Source of the DNA: Lactarius indigo
Lineage: Eukaryota; Basidiomycota; Agaricomycetes; Russulales; Russulaceae
Direction: 5' to 3'
Assembly: GCA_025766275.1 (NCBI GenBank)
Contig: JAFKAC010000038.1
Location: 248,001-312,000, forward strand
DNA: 64,000 bases
The notes under the pieces were generated by a model. The model made no database searches. It was not told where the DNA came from and saw nothing but the letters and a program-made list of their open reading frames with translations. The position numbers and the translations under genes are program-made. Position 1 is the stretch's first letter. Each line of letters begins with the position of its first letter. This document shows positions 33,716 through 43,868 of this stretch, in pieces.

Positions 33716-34160
33716 AGGCAAGTAGAAGGGGAGATCTATGCGTCCTAGAAGGATGTAGCGCGTGAGTTGAGCGGGCAAGAATAGGAGAATGGGTTATGAA
33801 TATATGCTGGATGTGTGGGGAAAGAAGAGAAGAGAGAAGAGAAGGGGACACGAGTCACAACAACTTATAATAGGCCAGGCGAACAGCGACGATGAACGGA
33901 TGCATTTGGGGGTCCGCGGACGTCGAAACATGTGTTATCAGTGATCCACTCCATTTTAAACAGAAGCATGCTCCACGTCAAATTAACATATCAAAAAAAG
34001 GCAAATTTCTTGCCTTTCTTGGTGCGTCTGCATAAATTAAGTGACCTCTAAAGGCAGTTTTCATCGCGATGTGTTCTGGCGAATAGTTCTTCGTTCCAAG
34101 TTATGACACACGTCCGACTGGCCACGTGGGACGAGGATGCCGATTAAAGTAATTTTCTTT

Positions 34161-34227
34161 TGTAGGTCCATTATGTTATGGGTTTGTAGGTCCATGTTGT
34201 CTCTTACTTATTTTAATCTGTAGGTCC
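34161..34227 (+). promoter_or_regulatory. Three direct copies of TGTAGGTCC
   Basis: Exact 9-mers at 34161-34169, 34185-34193 and 34219-34227 (spacing 24 and 34 bases), all in the same orientation, 45-110 bases upstream of a TATA box. This looks like a clustered transcription-factor site; the factor is unknown. Confidence 0.5.
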
Positions 34228-34270
34228 GACTGCCCTCGCATCTCCTCTATTGCGATGCATCCCCGGGATC

Positions 34271-34280
34271 GTATAAAAGG
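34271..34280 (+). promoter_or_regulatory. TATA box of the 34355 gene
   Basis: GTATAAAAGG lies about 75 bases upstream of the ATG, a consensus TATA element at a plausible distance for a short 5' UTR. Confidence 0.65.
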
Positions 34281-34354
34281 TGCCCATGGCGCCCCTTGCG
34301 TCCACTTCTACTTCGCCATTCTCGTCATCCTAATCATTCCTTTCGCTTCGCACA

Positions 34355-35101
34355 ATGATCAATTCTCTTCGCACTCCTTTCGGCTTCGCGCGCTTCTCTA
34401 CCTCCATCGCCTCCGACCCTGAGGCTCAGCGTCAACAAGCCTCTTTCGCAGATCGTAGAACGATCGTCAATTTTCCTAAACCCGTTCCTCTCCGTCCTTG
34501 TGCCCGGGGCACAATTTCTGCTCTCCCTTTTGATTCCACTCCAACCCTCAGTGCCGTGAATACTTACTTCGCCATTTCCTCTCCTACCTTCTCCCGCGGA
34601 ACGATTTACTCCAGACACGACCGACCTCCTGCTCCTAGCAGTTTCCCTTTATCCGAACACCTCCCTCCTCCTTACGAGTACCCGCCCTCGGAAGACCTCA
34701 CCTCTGAGGACGAAGAGGCGCGCCTTCCCTCGTACTCTGAACATATCGGCCCTTGCGACGATGACAAACCCTTTCTTCTTGCAAAGTTTTTGTTCAAGTA
34801 TGGTTTCGGTAGGTGTCTTCTCCTTCCCCCTCGTCACCCGAATATCGGACCGTTTGTCATCTGTTTTCGTGCAGTCTTCCCTCCCTTTTGGTTCCTTTCA
34901 ATCATCATCTTACTTATTCCCCTCACCCCACCATCCACCCGGGAGCTTGACAAATCACCGGTGGAACGCGCCACGCTTTTACGCCACACCCGCGCCACCG
35001 AGCGTTTGTGGGCGCACCGCAGCCTTTGTGCGGCCGGTATCTTCTCGGGTCTTGTCACTCTCACTGTTGCAATTTTCGTGTTTGCCCTGCACGCTCCTTG
35101 A
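34355..35101 (+). CDS. Small integral membrane protein, basidiomycete-type, unknown function
   Basis: One intron (34809-34874, in frame) joins LLAKFLFKYG to VFPPFWFLSIIILLIPL. The first ~140 residues are polar and Pro/Ser-rich with PPPYEYPPS and LPSYSEHI motifs, which resemble PPxY/PxY docking sites. Two hydrophobic segments follow: the one just named and the C-terminal GIFSGLVTLTVAIFVFAL. Between them lies a basic helix (ERATLLRHTRATERLWAHR). The architecture is familiar from other mushroom genomes, but I know no function. It has a TATA promoter with three upstream repeats, suggesting regulated expression. Confidence 0.78.
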   Translation: MINSLRTPFGFARFSTSIASDPEAQRQQASFADRRTIVNFPKPVPLRPCARGTISALPFDSTPTLSAVNTYFAISSPTFSRGTIYSRHDRPPAPSSFPLSEHLPPPYEYPPSEDLTSEDEEARLPSYSEHIGPCDDDKPFLLAKFLFKYGFGRCLLLPPRHPNIGPFVICFRAVFPPFWFLSIIILLIPLTPPSTRELDKSPVERATLLRHTRATERLWAHRSLCAAGIFSGLVTLTVAIFVFALHAP

Positions 35102-37033
35102 TGACCATCCATTGACCGCTAGATGCACAGATCTTCATACCCATATCTGACAATTTCCATACACGTTCCTTACTTGTGCTCGATACTCATGTCACGAATG
35201 TTTAACACATGGCGGGGCCCATCATGTAATTATCTAGTTAGTTGCTGTATTAGTTCTCTGGTAAACCAAATTGTAGCAATAGATTTATGGTTTAAAGGTT
35301 ATCAATTCGAATTCACGTAAGACCGGTCAAGGTCAACCCTGACTTATGATCGAAAGAACCACGTCGTTGTCACTAAAGGTATGGCTTCACCTTCTGCTCA
35401 TGAAATTACCCCTCTCTCGCCCATGAGGTGATTATACCTGGGTGACCCGACAAGTACCTACTTGTACCATCCAGAAGCTTTAACCAAGCACCTTCACATA
35501 ACGTAACAGACATTTCAAGGGGGGTCGCATTTCGGGGTTCCGACTGGGTGTGGTCGCGATTCATAACCGCTGGTCTTGTAGGTTTCACTAGATCTTTGCG
35601 TGGCCTCACGCGGCTAAGTTTCGTTCGTGTATGGCAAAGGCGCGTCTGCAATATACTCAGTAGGCCCGACGTCACGGTCCCGGTGTGAGTCAGGAATTGA
35701 GAGCAGGTCGTGCACGGCATGACCACACCACGATCTCCTGCCGGGGCAGAAACAACTCGGTGGCTGTTAAAATCCACAAGGTCCGGCTGTGCCTGCTAAC
35801 ACACAGTCCTGCGAGCTTGCTCAATCGCCTCGTTCTCGATTTGCAACGACAGTGGTCTCGTGGGGCTTCGAGGAAGCCCCACGTAGATTCGCTGCCCGGG
35901 GAAGTTTTCTCAGGCAAACCGAACAATCAGCGCTTGCGTTCATTTTAAAGCGGGACTACGCTCTCCATGGACCGCTTGTCGACTCCCCCCAAGTTTCGGT
36001 CGAGTGCCTAGGTACCGTACCCCATGCGGCATTCGCACGATCCCTATGCTTCACAACTTTGTACCATGGCCGCATTAACTCTCCTATCTACAATTTTTCA
36101 CTATCAGTATGACGCAGGCCACATATCTGCGTACCTGGTCACCAGTCGCCATCCATCACTGCTTCACATAGCCAATAACATCGAGACTTGTAGACCTGCG
36201 TGGTACTACTGGGCGTCCCGATGGAACGCTATTGCAACCATCTTAAATCCAAAATTAGAAACTGACAGCCCCCCTGCGCTGCCGTCAATCCGTGCGTTCT
36301 TGAAAATGCTCAACTCACGGCGGTACTGGTATTAATATTCGCGCGGGTGCACGTAGGGGCAACGTTCCGTCTATCCACTCTCGTGATCCCACTCATCCAC
36401 TGGTCTCTCTTTGTCTCCGTGTCGCGTCTCTCCCAGGATAAAATGCCCTGCGTCCTACCTAATTGACGCTTTGTCCTTGCTCATTATGTCGATCCCTTTG
36501 TACCCATCGTGGCACCCACTTCTGTGCATACTCAGCGTATGCCAGCCATCAGGTTGACACAGAGTTAGGGTGTTTACACATGCGCAAGGGTGATGTCCAG
36601 TCTATCTACTCTTGTGAGCACTCTCGCAGTCGCCTCTGCTCCCAAGTGGTCTCTTTTGTCTCATTTCAGGTCCCTGCGGAGATAAAACACCCTGGTTGGT
36701 GTTTGTCAAAATTTGTCTTTGATCCTCATGCCATACGTGATGTCCACTTCTGTGCACGCTCAGCAGATACTGGTGATCAGTCTGACATAGGATAAGATTT
36801 TCGGTCATCTAGACAGACATGTTTTAAGTGTTGTATTTATTTCATCAATTTCAGTGTGAAATGGAATTGTTTCCGCAGAAGACCGTCAGCACCAACATTC
36901 CAAATGATCTGAAAGCGACCATTAGCTTGTCTATGCTGAGCTGATTTCTGAAAACCATCTAATTCCATGTTGGCAGCCAATAACGTGCTACGTAAGTAAG
37001 TTATCATGGGTATTCTCAGATAGCGAAGACCCT
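35102..37033. other. Gene-poor region with diverged duplication
   Basis: 1.9 kb without a convincing gene. A diverged tandem duplication at 36369-36796 is listed separately. Frames at 35406-35777 (minus) and 36024-36335 (plus) have no family resemblance. Confidence 0.5.
36369..36796. repeat. Diverged tandem duplication, unit ~231 bases
   Basis: Two copies begin at 36369 (GTCTATCCACTCTCGTGA) and 36600 (GTCTATCTACTCTTGTGA). Further matched blocks occur at the same spacing: GGTCTCTCTTTGTCT / GGTCTCTTTTGTCT, GGATAAAATGCCCTG / GAGATAAAACACCCTG, and CCACTTCTGTGCA in both. Indels separate the blocks. No coding function is seen. Confidence 0.65.
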
Positions 37034-37577
37034 TTAATAAAAGCTTTTCTCCTCCAGCTCTATCTCACGGTGCTCCTGCGTAAGTGAGCAAGGTGTACAA
37101 CACCAGGACGTAATGCAATCCTCAAGGGTACTCCCACGGATGCTGTAGCGTGCGCGGATATCTGTGCGTTCGCCGATCTGAAGATCTCAATAAGTAACCC
37201 CACTTGTGGCTAGCCGCCAACTTAACATACCCCCAAGATCCAGGATAAGCGAGGGCCCGCTAAGCAGCAGTAAACGGCGCAATCGCCATTAACGTATGTA
37301 CCCCCACCCGGGAGAGGGGTGCCTTGACTCTGCAGGTGACGGAGGCGTTGTTTGTTTCTGCCAAAGATCACACCGGGACACCACATTGCCAAGCAACCTG
37401 CCAGGGAAAGTGGGTCAGCCCGCGCATAAGAGAGATTGAAGGGCCAGACGACATACAAATGGTAAGCCCAGAGGAGCCACTGGGACAGGAGCAACCGCAC
37501 AACTGCGTGCTCCAGTCACGTTGGCCGTCAGTTCCCACTTCACGATTCATGGCGTTCTTGTTGCCACGCTGCGCCAT
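37034..37577 (-). CDS. PLAC8 family cysteine-rich protein
   Basis: Three exons (37457-37577, 37231-37397, 37034-37177) sum to 432 nt, 143 aa, intact. It starts MAQRGNKNAMNREVGTDGQ, then RDWSTQLCGC. It continues with the PLAC8 core CCLAMWCPGVIFGRNKQRL, LPGGGTYVNGDC, WILGIGERTDIRARYSIRG and the second Cys block CITSWCCTPCSLTQEHREIE. Fungal and plant members are small membrane-associated proteins linked to cell size or metal transport. The hydrophobic Cys stretches fit membrane association. Introns 37398-37456 and 37178-37230 both have canonical borders. Confidence 0.9.
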
Positions 37578-39136
37578 CGGAGCAATGCCCTATTTTGAAA
37601 AACACGGAAGTCAAAAGTAGTTAAGCACCCTGCACTAGGTGGGACGAGGTGAACGCGTACTTGGGGCTGGGTGCTGATAGGTTCCTTAGCGTCGTCTGAC
37701 ATGTTGATAAAGAAATGAAAATGGGGGCGCTATGGGGGAGAAGACTCTTCACGATAGTATTTTATACGAGTTGGAAAGGGCACCCAGGATCGGCGGCCAA
37801 AGAGAGACAAGAACTCAGGGCCAGGCATCTGCAGTCGAGATTTTTCAAATTGGCCAAGAACTCCCGGCTGTCGCACGCAGGGGTTACACGGCCAATCAGA
37901 GCACTGCAAGGGTGCCCCGAATAGTCAAGTGTGGCGGTAAGCGAAGTGTCCCAGTCGCAGAGTTACGCGGGGGCATGAAACTGCAGATTAAGAGGTGTCC
38001 GTGCTACCCGAGTTGTTGTCAGAGTCATGTTCTGACGCCGTACGGGACCCGGCAATGAGAAATCGGACCGTCCGGCTTCCGGTACAAAAGGGTGACCCGC
38101 GTCACCGAAGACATCTCGGTGTTCCAACAACTTGAAATCCTCTCCAAATTTTAGTTTAGTCGATTGATTTCGCCACAGCTATCACAGGAGCAGGAACACC
38201 TTCGCCAAACCAAACCTAGACTGAATTTCTGAACTGCTCCAAACTCGAGTCTGGAGCTGTACAACTCACTGCTGGTGTCGAATATAATGCTCGTATGGTG
38301 CTCCAGATTTGAAGCTGCCTGGCTTGCGATTTTCCAAAGTTTGGATCCCAGCATTTCCAACTTGCCATCAAATTACAGTCAGTCACCGTATTTCCGGCGT
38401 TGTTGGCAGTACCGTCATTTGAGCCACTAAAGCCGGCCGCGGTGCTGCAATTCTTCATGCCACTGTACGCGCTACTTCCACGCATGCCATCGAACGGTGG
38501 TGGTCAAGGATCAAGGTCTCCCAAGGCCTGTTGTACTGTAAGCGGTAGCTTTAATCGCAGAGGACCTCTAGTAGATGGCAGACTCTGGCCAATCTCAAAG
38601 GTATTTGGGGTCAGTAGAAACGTTTTCTTTCCTATTAGTTCCTCATTTCCCGGAAGGCCAATTACAGTCGAACGCCAAGGTTAATCGCCTAGTCAGGTGG
38701 ACCGTCCCTGGCCCTTTGACAGGTTCGGGCACCGATTGCATTACTCGAAATTGATGCGTGCTGGTGGCAACGGATACCGATGCGTATCTGTGCGGTGCAT
38801 CGCACAGGGATCAATTCACATGTTGGCTCCCATCACAGTCATTGGCGCTGGCGCTTATGGTTGATTGTGCAATTGTAAGTAATCAAAAAATTCAGGAGAA
38901 GAGTAAACAACTTGGGTGCTTGACGATTCCTACTGCAATTTCGTTTTTGTTCTTGCTGGGAGAGCGTATTAGGCATAGCACGTTACCTGCTGCGGATTTA
39001 CTCATTTCAGGTAGTGGCGGCTATTTGTGGTAACTCATGCGCAGTTCTCCTACTGTTGACTGCGGCTGCGGCTGCTGGTTTGTTCTCACTTTTATTTGTC
39101 CCGATGGTGGTTGTTGTCCCAGACACCGACGAAAAA
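37578..39136. other. Gene-poor region
   Basis: 1.6 kb. A minus frame at 38216-38485 and a plus frame at 37732-38058 show no family match. A hydrophobic stretch (CAVLLLLTAAAAAGLFSLL) at 39040-39096 lies just upstream of the DUF7330 start in another frame. It could be an alternative first exon giving that protein a membrane anchor. Confidence 0.45.
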
Positions 39137-40079
39137 ATGCCCGCCGAAGAAGCTCGTCAAGCCGAGGAGAGCCCATCTCTTGACCCCGAGGTATAAACAT
39201 CGAACACCTCCCCCGATGCACGCTCTTCGTACTGATGGCTGATATAGAACCCTCCGCCATACGCCCCTCCCCAGGACTCATCATCCCACCAGGGTTCATC
39301 TCTACAGGATGTGACGCTCCCAAGGTCTGGATTCCCTCCGGACCTCCCTCCGACGAATTATCTTCATGTCAAGGAGAAGAACAATTCTATCAAGACAAAG
39401 ATCCTCCTCGACTTGAGTATGCCCCCGCCGCAGGTATCCGCCCTGCCGACAGGGATACATGACCCAGATATGTCGCATCTGATAATGGATTCTCACAACG
39501 GTGCCGTCAGCAGTGAAGTTTGGGTACACCGTCCAGACCTCGGGGACACCGCGTCAGGCAGAAAGGATAAGAGAAAACGCGTGCGGCTGGAGTTCCGCAG
39601 TCATAATGGTGCAATCAAGGCTCTAGTGGTAAGAGTCTCCCCCATTCCGAGCGCATAATTTTTACACCTCATGACTGACTGACTGGTGGTGGCAGCACAT
39701 TCATCCGTCGATGGCCGAGCCTCGACCGTTCCTCCAAATAGAAGCGAAAGGGCACAACGGCTCAGTTACGATCTCAATACCGCGCTCTTTCCGAGGGCAA
39801 CTTACGCTTCACACGGACAATGGTCGAGTGGTACTCTCGTCCGCGCTGGCACCTCGCGCCTCAATGCTGTCCGGGCTCAACGGGTCACATACGTACTTTG
39901 TCGGCGAGCGTCCTGACGGCGACAAGTGGCGCACGGGCACCAGCGGGGAAGGAGAAGAAGTCGATGAGGTGATCGGCTGGTCCAAGAACGGATCCGTGAA
40001 GGTGTCATACGATGACGAGGACTTGGGTACGAGAAGTCCGGGAGTGTTGAGCTCTCTCTTCCGGGCTATAGGATTCTGA
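39137..40079 (+). CDS. DUF7330 family protein with beta-strand repeats
   Basis: Exons 39137-39190, 39248-39628 and 39696-40079 sum to 819 nt, 272 aa, intact. After a short acidic N-terminus and a PPPYAPP motif comes DLPPTNYLHVKEKNNSIK, the hallmark entry of this fungal family. Repeated Ser-His-Asn-Gly or Lys-Asn-Gly strands follow (MDSHNGAVSSEVWV, RSHNGAIKALV, GHNGSVTISIPRSFRG, WSKNGSVKVSY), suggesting a beta-helix. Function unknown; the family is abundant in Agaricomycetes. The chosen ATG gives a soluble form. An upstream hydrophobic frame may offer a membrane-anchored alternative. Confidence 0.85.
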
Positions 40080-40462
40080 TACCTCGTTTGAGCTCCTCGT
40101 TTCTCACACACCTATTTATATGATCATCTGCGTGTGACGTGGTGTTCTCGAAATGGCTTTATTCCTGAGAACAATGATACCTCTTATGTTGTGGATAAAC
40201 TACCAGACGTGAAAATGACACATCGCTGTGCCTATCGTAAGTGGAACTCCTGGCACACGTGCGACAGTAACGAGGGAATCCCTATTCACGTGCCGTTGGA
40301 CCCTTGACGTCACTGCCATCGATAAGATCATATCAAGACACCGCTTGCGACATAACAGGGTCCTGCATTTGTACAGTGGCAAGCACTTCTCTACGGATAG
40401 CTCATACACAACACGAGTCGCTCGTAAAGAGACCCCAACCACACTGTCAGAGAGGGGACTTT
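40080..40462. other. Convergent intergenic region
   Basis: 383 bases between the DUF7330 and cyclophilin 3' ends; nothing recognised. Confidence 0.5.
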
Positions 40463-41108
40463 TTAGACGGTACCAGATCTCGCAATCGTAACTTTCTTCT
40501 TTGTCGTGCCGGACTGGGAACCCAACGCCTCGACCTTCTTGACGACGTCAAGACCCTCAACAACTTCACCTGATAAAGAGCGTTTAAATTGAGGCCCTAA
40601 TGTAGAATCTGCACTTACCGAAAACGACGTGTTTGCCATCAAGCCAGGACGTCACCACCGTCGTGATGAAGAACTGAGAGCCATTGGTGTTTGGGCCGGC
40701 GTTGGCCATGGAGAGGAGGCCAGGTTTAGTATGCTTATATGTGAAGTTCTCGTCTGAAAAAAAAAGATATGAAATCAAGTGAACGAGAATATGTGAAATA
40801 CCTACCCGCGAACTTCTCGCCATAGATGGACTTGCCACCAGTACCGTTGCCCTTGGTGAAATCACCTCCCTGCAGCATGAACTGAGGGATGACACGGTGG
40901 AAGCTGGAACCCTGGTAGCCAAAGCCGTGTTGGTTTGTGGCGAGCTCTCGGAAATTCCTTGTGGTCTTGGGAACGGCCTCATCATAAAGCTTGAATACAA
41001 TTCGACCGGCATCCTTGTCGTCGATGGCGATGTCAAACTGCGTGTAAAGATGAGTGACTGATAAAAGTCAACTAAAAAGTGAAAGCAGCATACGAATACG
41101 TTAGACAT
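40463..41108 (-). CDS. CPR1: Cyclophilin A, peptidyl-prolyl cis-trans isomerase
   Basis: Cytosolic proline isomerase and target of cyclosporin A. Four exons (41094-41108, 40806-41037, 40619-40753, 40463-40569) sum to 489 nt, 162 aa, the standard length. Active-site residues are visible: [17 protein letters not shown] (catalytic Arg, Phe, Met, Gln), [16 protein letters not shown] and the Trp-His pair in [12 protein letters not shown]. The first exon codes only five residues (MSNVF). It starts [16 protein letters not shown] without a signal peptide, which fits the A type. Confidence 0.96.
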
Positions 41109-41795
41109 GGTTGCTCGGCACTTGGATAACTGTGATCAAGGGATGGTAGGTGGTTCGAGTGAGGGGCAGGGGCATATAAGCACCCTCGGCTTTTACCGAA
41201 TCGGAGAGATAATCTTCTGGCATTGCTATCAAATCACATCAGCCGTCTGGACCATTTGTAACAAGCGCACATGGAATTATTTCGGAACATTCTGGGCACT
41301 GCCTACAACTATTTATTTCCCAGCCGCATAATCTGCGTTTTATTCGTGTATTGAGCGCCTGTGGGGTATCACTGTGATGGGAACAACCCCTGGCGCAGAC
41401 AGCCACAGCTCTCTGGCACCACCTTATAGCGTAATCGCCCATCAATGTCGAGATGGGGGCTGCAGCTGATGGTTCTGTGGAATCAAAACCTTGGCGATCC
41501 CTTCATTGCCCGTCGTTGGCTGGCAACGATACTCTCTGAGAGCCATGCCGAGATTCCTTGCGCTCAGCGCCGTCCCTCTACCTTTCCAACCATCAGGGTT
41601 GCTCGTAACTAGAGGCACCGAACTGGCAGATCCTGGTCGTGACATGCACGACTGCCGATCGCTGGGAAAAGTGTCTCGATAATCTCCTATTCAATGTGGA
41701 ACGCACAAAATACAAGGCTACACGCTCATGTAGTTGTCCGATTCCCCTCTCCCGACTGCACCCTCATACTGCCGATTACTGTAAATTTGCTTTCG
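41109..41795. other. Divergent promoter region, nothing recognised
   Basis: 687 bases between the divergently transcribed cyclophilin and third DUF6533 gene. Frames of ~65 codons on both strands have no resemblance to known families. Confidence 0.45.
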
Positions 41796-43452
41796 ATGAG
41801 TCTAAGTGACATTGGTGCAACGTACGGTCCTACTCCTGTCCGTCTAACCGAACACGTTGATAAAAGTTCCGCGACAGCTTCACGCACTCTTGCGCGCAAG
41901 TTTTCGCTATTTGTAAGTTACGATTTCTGCGCGGCGACCATTCTCGATGTTGAGCGTTGTGCCACCATAGCCCTCCTCTATTACGACCATATCTTGACCT
42001 TCCCCGCTGAAGTATCTCACATATGGTCTCAACCCATCTCAGTTAATACGTTATTATTTCTCTTGAATCGATACGTGGCCCTTCTTGGGAACATCACAGT
42101 TCCTTTGGTTGGTTTTTCTGGTCTCATCAGCTTGACGGTGCGACGACAATTTACTCATGAGTTTCTTCATTCACGTCTCATCCTGTCCCCCCCACAGAGG
42201 TGTGTCCAGTCCTGAATATCGTGACCAAAGTGGATTGTGAACTTGGCCGACCCCAGTTGTGCCTCCGCTACTTACGTTCGCCAAGGCTTGTTAGTTTTAA
42301 GTCAAGTACTGGTTTCGGGTGCGTTTTCGAATCAATTCCTGAGAAACTCTATAGACTAATCACCTAGCTAGTGACTCTCGCCATACGAATCATCGCACTC
42401 TATCACAGCACTCGCCGCATCATCTTATGGGTTGTGGGCTGTGGTACCCTATTGGCCGGTGTCACCTGCGTGAGTCCTCTTTTCCCACTTTGGTTACTCA
42501 TGACCCACTATCTACGTCTGTAAGTGGTCCTTGGTTGGTCAGCACGCCGCCTTCGTACCTGATGTACCGGGCTGCTACTACTTAATACCAGAAACTACGT
42601 ACGTATTTACGGCATTTGAACCTGGACATACTTCTTACACGTTCTTCAAAAACAGCGGCATCCGTAAGTCTTCACGTTTCCGTGGCGGTACAAACACCAA
42701 AAACAAAAACGGGTGCACACAGATCTTGCTTTTGCATGGGAGGCACAGGCCATCTTCGATGCCCTAGTCTTTTCCCTGACGGTTATGCGAACATTGAAGA
42801 TGCGCAAGCTACACAATATGGAAATCAACCTCTCAGGGATGGGGCTTTTAGATGTGCTTCTACGAGACGGTGAGCAATCCAGGGCCACACATGTAACGCA
42901 CGAAATTCACCCCTAAACCTCACGACACAGGCGCGTTATATTTCGCGTGAGTCGAGAGGAATAGATGTATGTGTCGCCTTTGTCGTAATAATTTGTCCAA
43001 CGCCGCAGCGTCATGGCCCTTGCGAATCTCGCGAACATCTTTACTTTCTATGTAAATCCTCCTCCCTTTTCTGGGCTGTCCCCGTCTGAGCTGACGCCCG
43101 TTGTTCCAGTTTTCCAGGGTAAGGAACCGACGCCCGACCCGTGTATGATCTGACCTGATTGAACAAACTTATATAGCCCGCGCTTAAGGGCTTTCTCTCA
43201 ACACCCGCCAGCTGGTCCGTGATAATCCTAAATGAGTGAAAGAAAATTAACTCTCCATGCTTTCTCACTAGCGTTTCGGTGACCCTGTGCTCGCGTCTCG
43301 TCCTTCACTTGTATGAAGTTGCCACGCCAGCTTCGTCAATTGCCGAGTCTTCCCTCGAGTCGGTGTCGGCCGTCAACTTGACTACGCGTATCGAACTCGG
43401 TATGTCCATGGACGATCGTAGCGAGGTATATTCGGTAGAAAGTTCTCGTTGA
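41796..43452 (+). CDS. DUF6533 multi-pass membrane protein, copy 3
   Basis: MSLSDIGATYG starts an open frame that runs through the family signature ALLYYDHILTFPAEVSHIW and NTLLFLLNRYVALLGNI. A strong GTAAGT lies at 41913, but splicing there would break the frame, so the exon is probably continuous. Later exons read AWEAQAIFDALVFSLTVMR, MEINLSGMGLLDVLLRDG (42713-42870), VMALANLANIFTFY (about 43012) and SVSVTLCSRLVLHLYEVATP, ending VYSVESSR at 43452. The order matches the family's later helices and cytosolic tail. Internal junctions between 42140 and 42700 are unresolved. No role is known. Confidence 0.72.
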
Positions 43453-43868
43453 CCGAGATTGGGACAATCAGGACACGGTGATTTCATTGGATCCATGCCT
43501 CGCTGTGTTAGATAGACTTAAATACTAAATGTAACGCCTATAATCATTCTCTATACCCTACATACCTGCACGGTGTTAATCATGAATCAGTACTCCATGC
43601 GATACTAGACTCGTGTTCCCTTGACACAATTTATGATAGACACAGGGCAGAACAGTGGGTCGTGCTTGAGCGCTTGAATGTCTTCAACAGATACACACCA
43701 TCGTGAAGGGTCAGAAAGAGAGGGTAAGTGATTCATGAAACTGAAACGAGCATAGTATATCATATCGCAGACATAGAGTAACAAAGAGTAACAAACATAG
43801 CGCGGCTCACTGCCGGTGAGTCCTTTTACTGATACACAACAACATAGCTACTCGGTACCGCCTGAGGC
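43453..43868. other. Convergent intergenic region
   Basis: 416 bases between two 3' ends. Contains a short tandem AGAGTAACAA duplication near 43777-43797. Otherwise nothing. Confidence 0.5.

Larger units (their letters stand above)
33716..34354. promoter_or_regulatory. Divergent promoter region
   Basis: 639 bases between the RRM gene (minus) and the small membrane protein (plus). It includes three TGTAGGTCC copies and a TATA box, listed separately. Confidence 0.5.

Noticed and set aside
41913..41970. Strong-looking GTAAGT..TAG intron at the start of DUF6533 copy 3
   Set aside because: Removing 58 nt would break the frame into the conserved signature, which is already in frame with the upstream ATG.
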